Below the pieces are notes generated by a model that did not search any database, was not told the origin of the DNA, and saw only the letters and a list, made by a program, of their open reading frames with translations. From contig JAGASB010000271.1 of the NCBI GenBank assembly GCA_017621955.1, positions 1-12,280 of the forward strand: 12,280 nucleotides of DNA, given 5' to 3'. How positions within the stretch are numbered: the first letter of the stretch is position 1; the number at the start of each line of letters is the position of its first letter. Below, in pieces: positions 7,201 through 12,280 of the stretch. The translations under genes and the position numbers were made by a program. This DNA is from Clostridia bacterium (GTDB lineage Bacteria > Bacillota_A > Clostridia > Christensenellales > Borkfalkiaceae).

Positions 7201-9030
7201 ATGAGAAGAATTTTTACCGCTATATTTGCATTGGTACTTACGTTTACCGTATGCTTATCTACTCTTTTTGGTTGCAACCTTGTAGTTGTCGATACTGAAA
7301 AGGATATGAAACAGGTTGTTGCTACAATACAAATAAGCAAGGAACGTGAACCTGACGTTATTTATAAAAAGGACCTAGTAATTTCTTACCTTAACTATTA
7401 CTATATGTACGAACAGAGTTACGGTTATAGCCGTGCTGAAACTTTTGAAAAGATTGTTGATGACCTTGTTAAGAACAGGGTGTTCGTTCAAAGTGCAATC
7501 TTGTATTTTGCAGGCGATGCAGAAACTATCGATTGGGAAGCTAAAAAATATTTAGACGACAAGGAAGTTATGGACGCTAAGTATTCTGCCTACAAGGATA
7601 TGGATGAACTTATCGAAAGTTTTGAAGAACATAAACACGACGATAAGGTTGGCGATACGATGACTGATAACGTTAGAGTTGTTCCCACGGGCGCAACAAA
7701 CGACGAAGAAGTTGACAAGGGTGCGTTTATTACCGAAATGGACCAAAACAACTTCAATATCGCTGATAGACGTTCTGCTTTTAATAAGGCAATTAAAGTT
7801 CTCCAAAATAACGAACTTTTGGGCGACGGCTACAACGCAGGTGATATTACCACAACCGATTACTACAATCAAACACTTAAAAACTATTACGAATCAGCGC
7901 TCATTGAAAACTTTGAACAAGCAATCAGCGGTGAAGCTCGTGCAAAAGTAACGTACGAAAAACTTAATGAAGCTTATAAAGAAATTTACGACAAACAAAA
8001 GGCTTGGGAAGTAAACGATTTTATTTCTGCAATTAACGGACTTTCTGCTTCAACCGACCCCGTTTTATATAGCGGTGCAAGTGGTCAAGGCTATGGTTTT
8101 GTATATCATATTCTTCTTAAAGCGGACGACGCATTGCTTGAACAAATCGAAGATTGGAAAAAAGATAATCCCAACTATGAAACGAAAGATTTGCAAAAAA
8201 AGCGTATGGAAGTGTTTAAGAACATAAAAGTTTCTGACCAACGTACAAGTTGGATAAACGCTGGATATGACTTTAACGGAACTAACTTTACAGGCGATTA
8301 CACCTTGACTGATGAGTCTTACAGTTTACCATATACAGGAACTGTTGTTGATTTAACACCGAACGCCGAAGCTGATGAAAAGGAATATAGAGCAGAAAAG
8401 ACAGAAATGACGGTTGATGCTTTCCTTAAAATGATGGAAGAATATCTCTACGGTACTGCTGTAACTGATAACGCAAACCTTGGTGGATATTACTATAAAG
8501 CATACAACACTGCTACTGCACTTGACGGCTTTGAAGATAGAGTTAAAGAACTTATGTTTGCTTTCTCAAACGACGACAGTGATACAGCGCTTAACACTTA
8601 TAAAGGCTACACCATTTCACCCAAGGAAGACACTGAACAGTGGGAAAAAGAATTTGCCGAAGGTGGAAGAAAACTTCTTGACGGAACGCTAGGTGCAAAC
8701 AGTTATGTTATGGTAGCAACTTCTTACGGCTATCACATAATGTTTATATCTGAAAAGTTTGGTAGCGCTTACGATTATCCTACACTTGATAGTTATCTTG
8801 ACAAAGAGTATGGCGATAAGGATTGGAAAGCTGAATACACTAAACTACTTGAAACTTACAACGAATATGAAGATACAGATAATTATTTATACAAGTTATT
8901 AAACAGCGTTTCTTCAACAGCAGTAAACAATGCGCTTACACAAAAGCAAAATGAAATCGTGAACACTTACGTCAATTCAAAAGATTGCGTCGTGCTTTAT
9001 GAAGACAGATATGCTGATTTGTTAAAATAA
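7201..9030 (+). CDS. Predicted lipoprotein, SurA/PrsA-like peptidyl-prolyl isomerase family
   Basis: Residues 1-25 form a lipoprotein signal peptide: MRR, a hydrophobic stretch, then the lipobox L22-F23-G24-C25, so the mature protein would be anchored at C25 outside the membrane. Phenylalanine at the -2 position is less usual. Residues about 57-104 (KKDLVISYLNYYYMYEQSY... to VKNRVFVQSAILYF) resemble the helical SurA N-terminal chaperone region. Residues about 480-521, ending SYGYHIMFISEKFG, resemble the final strand of a parvulin domain (GYHIIKV type). Much of the 609 residues is acidic, aromatic-rich and unassigned, and I cannot locate a full set of parvulin catalytic residues, so isomerase activity is doubtful. 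A role in folding exported proteins is inferred from family. GGGAG at 7189-7193 supports the start. The neighbouring lgt encodes the enzyme expected to lipidate it. Confidence 0.75.
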   Translation: MRRIFTAIFALVLTFTVCLSTLFGCNLVVVDTEKDMKQVVATIQISKEREPDVIYKKDLVISYLNYYYMYEQSYGYSRAETFEKIVDDLVKNRVFVQSAILYFAGDAETIDWEAKKYLDDKEVMDAKYSAYKDMDELIESFEEHKHDDKVGDTMTDNVRVVPTGATNDEEVDKGAFITEMDQNNFNIADRRSAFNKAIKVLQNNELLGDGYNAGDITTTDYYNQTLKNYYESALIENFEQAISGEARAKVTYEKLNEAYKEIYDKQKAWEVNDFISAINGLSASTDPVLYSGASGQGYGFVYHILLKADDALLEQIEDWKKDNPNYETKDLQKKRMEVFKNIKVSDQRTSWINAGYDFNGTNFTGDYTLTDESYSLPYTGTVVDLTPNAEADEKEYRAEKTEMTVDAFLKMMEEYLYGTAVTDNANLGGYYYKAYNTATALDGFEDRVKELMFAFSNDDSDTALNTYKGYTISPKEDTEQWEKEFAEGGRKLLDGTLGANSYVMVATSYGYHIMFISEKFGSAYDYPTLDSYLDKEYGDKDWKAEYTKLLETYNEYEDTDNYLYKLLNSVSSTAVNNALTQKQNEIVNTYVNSKDCVVLYEDRYADLLK

Positions 9031-9035
9031 TCAAA

Positions 9036-9064
9036 AAAGGGCAAAACGCAGAGTTTTGCCCTTT
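9036..9064 (+). terminator. Rho-independent terminator after the lipoprotein gene
   Basis: AAAGGGCAAAAC at 9036-9047 is the exact complement of GTTTTGCCCTTT at 9053-9064, with loop GCAGA. The U tract is short (TTTAT). The next start codon is only 11 bases beyond the stem. Confidence 0.82.
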
Positions 9065-9075
9065 ATCTTAACTAT

Positions 9076-9666
9076 ATGATATTATATTTTGATACAGAAA
9101 CAACAGGGCTAAAACCTGGGCAAATATGCCAACTTTCATACATAATGCAAACAAAAACGGACGTTAAGGCAAAAAACTTTTTCTTTAACGTTGATTTTGT
9201 TGAATACGGTGCATACATGGTGCACGGGTTTTCGGTTGAAAAATTAAAAAACCTTTCGGGCGGGAAAACATTTGCCGACTGTTTTAATGAGATTGAAGAA
9301 GATTTTTTATCGGCAGACCTATTGTGTTCACATAATACTGCGTTTGACTTTTCGTTTATGCGTACGGAGTTTGAGCGTTTAGGTAAACCTTTTATAATAA
9401 ACAACGAATTTTGCACTATGAAAAAGAGCACGCCCGTATGTAAATTATTACGGTCTGACGGTATTACTTATAAATATCCAAAGTTAAACGAACTTTGCAA
9501 TTATTTTGCAATAAGAAACTCTGATATTGAGCGTGCTTCCGATAAACTTTTCGGTACGGAAGCAAACTTTCACGACGCACGCTTTGATACGACCGCTGTT
9601 TACCTTATTGTAAACGAAGGCTTCAAGTGTGAAAAAATTTTTAAGGAGATTGAACCATGTCTATGA
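9076..9666 (+). CDS. DnaQ-like DEDDh 3'-5' exonuclease
   Basis: The protein has the complete motif set of the DEDDh exonuclease superfamily: ExoI FDTETTG with D6 and E8, ExoII SHNTAFDFSFM with D91, and ExoIII FHDARFDT with H166 and D171. These acidic residues bind the two metal ions that hydrolyse 3' ends of DNA or RNA. At 196 residues it is a stand-alone domain, so it could be a polymerase III epsilon-like proofreader, an oligoribonuclease-like enzyme or a repair nuclease; the sequence does not decide. The start must be 9076, because D6 is essential and no other in-frame start codon exists back to the preceding stop. No Shine-Dalgarno sequence is visible before it and the upstream terminator ends 11 bases away. 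Its end overlaps the PHP gene by 10 bases. Confidence 0.87.
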   Translation: MILYFDTETTGLKPGQICQLSYIMQTKTDVKAKNFFFNVDFVEYGAYMVHGFSVEKLKNLSGGKTFADCFNEIEEDFLSADLLCSHNTAFDFSFMRTEFERLGKPFIINNEFCTMKKSTPVCKLLRSDGITYKYPKLNELCNYFAIRNSDIERASDKLFGTEANFHDARFDTTAVYLIVNEGFKCEKIFKEIEPCL

Positions 9667-10388
9667 TTAAAATCGAAGCACACTGTCACTCTAAGGGTGG
9701 TAGTGTCTGTGCAGAGTGTACTAACGAACAGATTATTGAAACCTATAAAAGTTTGGGGTATGGCGGTGTTGTTTTAACAAATCACTATTCGATATCAACA
9801 ATTAAAAATAATTATGCAGGGCTTAGTGACAGTCAACGTGTCGACGCTTTTTTTGCCCTTTATGATAGTTTGAAAGCTTGTGGCGATAAAGAGGGTATAA
9901 AAGTATTTTTCGGTATTGAAGTGCGTGTTGTGCCAACTGCAACTGAATATATGATTGTTGGTTTTACAAAACAGTTTTTATATGATAATCCAAATTTGCA
10001 CTTATTAACCCAAGAACAACTTTTTACTCTTTGCGAAAGGGAAAATGCTTTTATGTGCCAAACGCATCCGTTTAGGGCTGGTGTAAAGTGTGGCAATCCT
10101 AAATATATGCACGGTGCAGAATGCTTTAACGGGCATTTCCACCACGTTAATCATAACGCAGTTGCAAATGATTTTTGTGAGAAAAATAATCTAATAAAAA
10201 TGTACGGCACAGACTTTCACGAAAACGACCAACCCGTAACGTCGTTTATGTATATACCTGACACTATAACCGACAGCGTTCAGTTAGGTCAGTATTTTTT
10301 AAGTGGAAAAGCAACGGGTGGTGGCGACGACGTTTATTATGAATTAGAACTGAAAAAATATAGGGAGGCTATGGGCAGATGCAGATAA
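9657..10388 (+). CDS. PHP-domain metal-dependent phosphoesterase
   Basis: The 243-residue protein is a PHP (polymerase and histidinol phosphatase) domain: AHCHS with H9 and H11, LTNHYS with H43, FGIEVR with E88, CQTHPFR with H137 and GTDFHEN with D186 and H188. These residues normally hold a two- or three-metal centre that hydrolyses phosphate esters. The usual TDHY motif reads TNHY here. The substrate is not evident; histidinol phosphatase activity is only one possibility, and no other his gene is present. AAGGAG at 9643-9648 lies eight bases before ATG 9657, inside the exonuclease gene, so translation of the two is probably coupled. Its last 10 bases overlap the transporter gene. Confidence 0.85.
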   Translation: MSMIKIEAHCHSKGGSVCAECTNEQIIETYKSLGYGGVVLTNHYSISTIKNNYAGLSDSQRVDAFFALYDSLKACGDKEGIKVFFGIEVRVVPTATEYMIVGFTKQFLYDNPNLHLLTQEQLFTLCERENAFMCQTHPFRAGVKCGNPKYMHGAECFNGHFHHVNHNAVANDFCEKNNLIKMYGTDFHENDQPVTSFMYIPDTITDSVQLGQYFLSGKATGGGDDVYYELELKKYREAMGRCR

Positions 10389-11362
10389 GTTTTTTAACGG
10401 TTTTTACTGCGGTACTTGCACTTGCAGTGCTTGCAGTTCCAGGTTTTTTACTTGCTAAATTTAAAATGTTACCCGAAAGTGCGGGTGGCGTTCTTTCTAC
10501 TATCGTTTTGTACGGTAGCCAACCTGTTATGGTGTTTATGAGTTTTCAAACCAAGTTTAGACCTGACGTTGCCATTAATATGCTTTACATAGCAATCCTT
10601 GCGGTTATAATTCACTTTGCAATGTTTGGTATAATTTCATTGGTAATTCGTAATAAAAGTAAAAGTGCTAAAATTGCTACCGTTAAATATGCAAGTTTAT
10701 TCAGTAACTGTGGCTATATGGGCTTGCCGTTTTTGGATATAGTTTTCAACGGAAGCGGTGAAATTATTATTTACGCAGCAATCGTAATCGCTATATTTAA
10801 TATTTTCAACTGGACGCTTGGCGTGTATATGTTGACGGGTGACAAAAAGACCATTTCTTTTAAGAAAGTTCTAGTAAACCCCACAATTTTAGGTATTATC
10901 TTGGGTGCACTTTATTTCTTTATCATAGGCAACCCTATCGTAAACTTAACCGTGCCAAACACAACTATTGATAACATAGTTCAAAAGGTTATGGCAAGTG
11001 TTGACGTTATAGGTGATTTGGTAACGCCTTTATCGCTTACGGTTATCGGCATACGCCTTGCAAACGTTAAGTTTAAGGCTCTTTTTACGGATAAGTGGGC
11101 GTACGTTTCAGTGTTTATGAAACTTGTTGTAATGTCTATTTTAACAATGATTGTAGTGGCATTTTTACCGCTTGAACCGGTCGTAAAATACGTTATGTTC
11201 TTTCTTCTTTCAATGCCGTCAGCAACAAGTACAACTATGTTTTCAATTAAGTTTGGTGGCGATGGAGACTCAGCGTCGGTATTCGTTCTTCTATCCACAA
11301 TTTTGTCAATTTTAACAATACCGCTAATGTTCTTACTTATGAACGCAATAGTGCCTATTTAG
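10379..11362 (+). CDS. AEC-family (auxin efflux carrier-like) permease
   Basis: This 327-residue membrane protein has about ten hydrophobic segments in the two-block arrangement of the AEC/bile acid-arsenite transporter fold. Family features are the N-terminal segment VLALAVLAVPGFLLAKFKMLP at 12-32, VTPLSLTVIGIRLANV in the second half, and the C-terminal MPSATSTTMFSIKFGGDGDSASVFVLLSTILSILTIPL, with the P...D...AS...ST...S..T.P pattern. Bacterial members carry organic acids such as malate, but the substrate cannot be told here. ATG 10379 is preceded by GGGAGG at 10363-10368. An earlier ATG at 10371 is in the PHP frame and is not the start. It is the last gene of the exonuclease-PHP-transporter unit. 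Confidence 0.88.
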   Translation: MQISFLTVFTAVLALAVLAVPGFLLAKFKMLPESAGGVLSTIVLYGSQPVMVFMSFQTKFRPDVAINMLYIAILAVIIHFAMFGIISLVIRNKSKSAKIATVKYASLFSNCGYMGLPFLDIVFNGSGEIIIYAAIVIAIFNIFNWTLGVYMLTGDKKTISFKKVLVNPTILGIILGALYFFIIGNPIVNLTVPNTTIDNIVQKVMASVDVIGDLVTPLSLTVIGIRLANVKFKALFTDKWAYVSVFMKLVVMSILTMIVVAFLPLEPVVKYVMFFLLSMPSATSTTMFSIKFGGDGDSASVFVLLSTILSILTIPLMFLLMNAIVPI

Positions 11363-11381
11363 TACATATTAACAATAAAAG

Positions 11382-11409
11382 AAAAAGTCCCACTTTCGTG
11401 GGACTTTTT
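11382..11409. terminator. Bidirectional rho-independent terminator
   Basis: AAAAAGTCCCAC at 11382-11393 is the exact complement of GTGGGACTTTTT at 11398-11409, with loop TTTC. Five A on one side and five T on the other let it stop transcription in both directions. It ends the transporter unit on the plus strand and could also end minus-strand transcripts coming from the tRNA side. Confidence 0.9.
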
Positions 11410-11430
11410 GTGTTGTAAGTATATTTGATA

Positions 11431-11532
11431 GATGGATTCGGCGCCTGTGCGCCCATACCCGATAAACAGTGGGTGACCACTGTTTACCTTATGGGAAATT
11501 GCAAGCAATTTTCTCCTTAATTCGAATCCATC
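11431..11532. ncRNA. Unassigned 102-bp structured element (four-helix fold)
   Basis: A perfect 10-bp closing stem, GATGGATTCG at 11431-11440 with CGAATCCATC at 11523-11532, encloses three hairpins. The first is GCGC/GCGC at 11441-11452. The second is long: CCATA at 11453-11457 with TATGG at 11490-11494, an internal loop, then a perfect 10-bp stem at 11463-11486 capped by GTGA. The third is AAATTG/CAATTT at 11496-11511. It lies between two terminators and has no coding potential. On the plus strand the long hairpin has a GNRA loop; on the minus strand the third has a CUUG loop with a G-C closing pair, so orientation is unclear. No good promoter is visible for either. I do not recognise an SRP, 6S, tmRNA, 5S or riboswitch core. 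It may be a small RNA or a genomic repeat. Confidence 0.5.
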
Positions 11533-11544
11533 AATTACATACAA

Positions 11545-11588
11545 CAAAAAAACCTAACCCAAAATAATCGATTTGGATTAGGTTTATT
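11545..11588 (-). terminator. Terminator of the tRNA-Gln unit
   Basis: Read on the minus strand, AAACCTAATCCAAA pairs with TTTGGGTTAGGTTT around an eight-base loop, with one mismatch, and is followed by a run of seven T. It begins directly after the encoded CCA end of the tRNA. Confidence 0.85.
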
Positions 11589-11664
11589 TGGCAGGGGTAG
11601 ATGGATTCGAACCACCGAAGTGACGGAGTCAGAGTCCGTTGCCTTACCGCTTGGCGATACCCCT
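11589..11664 (-). tRNA. tRNA-Gln (anticodon CUG)
   Basis: On the minus strand the 76-base gene folds as a full cloverleaf: acceptor AGGGGTA/TACCCCT (11658-11664 and 11593-11599), D-arm GCC...GGC with AAGCGGTAA loop, anticodon arm ACGGA-CTCTGAC-TCCGT with anticodon CTG (complement at 11630-11632), and T-arm GGTGG-TTCGAAT-CCATC with one G-U pair. Discriminator G73 and an encoded CCA end are present. The TATCGCCAAGCGGTAAGGCA segment and G73 match bacterial tRNA-Gln. The anticodon reads CAG. The first pair is A1-U72, whereas bacterial tRNA-Gln normally has U1-A72. It has its own promoter and terminator. Confidence 0.95.
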
Positions 11665-11680
11665 ATTTAATTTCTAATGT

Positions 11681-11709
11681 ATTGTACCAAAATGGCAAAA
11701 AATTTACAA
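11681..11709 (-). promoter_or_regulatory. Promoter of tRNA-Gln
   Basis: On the minus strand, -35 TTGTAA (11709 down to 11704) and -10 TACAAT (11686 down to 11681) are separated by 17 bases. The start would fall near 11674, about ten bases before the mature 5' end, as expected for a tRNA precursor. Confidence 0.72.
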
Positions 11710-11813
11710 GCATTTTTAAGGTCGTTTTGAATATTTTTATATTTTTTATTTTGCCCTTATTTGTTTTTTTTAAAATATATATGTAATTTTTATTAATTTT
11801 ATCATTTTTTAGA
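11710..11813. other. AT-rich spacer between divergent promoters
   Basis: This stretch is almost entirely A and T. It separates the minus-strand tRNA promoter from the plus-strand glycoside hydrolase promoter. I see no convincing operator palindrome, gene or RNA in it. Confidence 0.55.
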
Positions 11814-11842
11814 TTGATAGTTAAGTGTTTATATGGTATACT
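11814..11842 (+). promoter_or_regulatory. Sigma-A promoter for the glycoside hydrolase gene
   Basis: TTGATA at 11814-11819 and TATACT at 11837-11842 are separated by 17 bases. The start site would be near 11849, about 31 bases before ATG 11880. I see no catabolite-responsive element or other clear operator. Confidence 0.8.
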
Positions 11843-11879
11843 ATTGCTATAAATATCGTTTAAAATATTGAGGTGTTTT

Positions 11880-12280
11880 ATGAACAAATCACAAGTCCTT
11901 TCATTAAACGGCGATTGGTATATGCAATACGTTGGCGTAGAATCATATAGTTTAGATGTTTTGCCTGAAATTAAAGATGGTTACGTTATTGCAGATGCAG
12001 TTCCGGGATATTGGGAAGATATGATGGATAAATTCCGTGAATATCCTATGCATAGAGAATTAAATTATAATCCAGCATATTCGTTGCAACGTTATCCGCA
12101 AACGGGTTACGTTCCTGATATGTATTTGCCTAATGTTTTGGGTACTTTTTTATATAATCGCACTGTAAACGTTAATAAAGCAGAACTTTTGGGTGAAGTT
12201 GAACTTTTTATCGGTGGCGCACAAAACACTGTGTCGGCTTGGATTAACGGCAAATTTTTAGGTAAACACGAAGGCTATTC
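11880..12280 (+). CDS. Glycoside hydrolase family 2 protein, N-terminal part (runs off the window)
   Basis: The first 133 codons match the sugar-binding (jelly-roll) N-terminal domain of family 2 glycoside hydrolases, which includes beta-galactosidases, beta-glucuronidases and beta-mannosidases. The order of motifs is typical: LNGDWYMQYV at 9-18, AVPGYWEDM near 41-49, a strand with FLYNRTVNV near 91-99, and ELFIGGAQNTVSAWINGKFLGKHEGYS near 107-133, equivalent to the VWVNGKxxGxHxGG signature. There is no signal peptide, so the enzyme would be cytoplasmic unless processed unusually. The catalytic barrel lies beyond the end, so the substrate cannot be determined. A GAGGTG sequence a few bases upstream of ATG is the likely ribosome binding site, and the promoter lies at 11814-11842. 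Confidence 0.85.
   Translation, partial: MNKSQVLSLNGDWYMQYVGVESYSLDVLPEIKDGYVIADAVPGYWEDMMDKFREYPMHRELNYNPAYSLQRYPQTGYVPDMYLPNVLGTFLYNRTVNVNKAELLGEVELFIGGAQNTVSAWINGKFLGKHEGY

Noticed and set aside
9052..9081. TATGAT near 9075 as a -10 box for the exonuclease gene.
   Set aside because: It overlaps the start codon, so a transcript from it would lack the essential N-terminus, and no -35 box lies at proper spacing.
11429..11609. The 12-base direct repeat around the structured element and the tRNA as integration (att) sites.
   Set aside because: The interval is under 200 bases and holds no integrase or cargo. It includes the tRNA's own terminator, so an integrated element is not supported.
11601..11786. 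Open reading frame of 61 codons on the plus strand antisense to the tRNA.
   Set aside because: It is a read-through of the tRNA complement and AT-rich spacer, with no ribosome binding site and a lysine/phenylalanine-rich translation.
1..12280. CRISPR array, insertion sequence, toxin-antitoxin pair or phage defence cassette.
   Set aside because: No regularly spaced repeats, transposase, recombinase or small toxin-like gene pair was seen on either strand.

Overview
The window looks like chromosomal DNA of an AT-rich, low-GC Gram-positive anaerobe, most likely an uncultured Clostridia-type member of the Bacillota. The basis is the prs, pth, mfd gene order known from Bacillus and relatives, strong AGGAG-type ribosome binding sites, sigma-A promoters close to TTGACA/TATAAT, a lipoprotein export pair, and DUF4190-like small membrane proteins. 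This assignment is inference from style and synteny. No mobile element, CRISPR array or phage gene is visible.

Layout, left to right. Bases 1-5130 hold a promoter and three plus-strand housekeeping genes: prs (PRPP synthase), a short terminator-like hairpin, pth (peptidyl-tRNA hydrolase) and mfd (transcription-repair coupling factor). Bases 5131-5511 have no gene. They contain a strong promoter and a highly structured leader of about 190 nt, with two long-range helices and overlapping, mutually exclusive hairpins. The leader precedes an 89-residue, three-helix membrane protein with a triplicated glycine/leucine motif (5512-5781). Next are a variant lgt with a C-terminal membrane extension (5881-7029) and, from its own promoter, a 609-residue lipoprotein related to SurA/PrsA foldases (7201-9030). 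Bases 9076-11362 form a tightly overlapping three-gene unit: DEDDh exonuclease, PHP-domain phosphoesterase and AEC-family transporter. Bases 11363-11879 hold no protein gene. They carry a bidirectional terminator, an unassigned 102-bp structured element, a tRNA-Gln(CUG) unit on the minus strand with its own promoter and terminator, and the promoter of a glycoside hydrolase family 2 gene that runs off the right end.

How the genes relate. prs, pth and mfd cover nucleotide supply, translation recycling and repair. Lgt would add the diacylglyceryl anchor to lipoproteins such as the one encoded next to it. The exonuclease, PHP and AEC genes are translationally coupled by 10-nt overlaps, but their joint function is not clear.

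The best candidates for something undescribed are the structured leader at 5318-5511, the four-helix element at 11431-11532 whose outer arms copy the T-arm of the nearby tRNA, the lgt extension that resembles the neighbouring 89-residue protein, and the inverted first base pair (A1-U72) of the tRNA-Gln.
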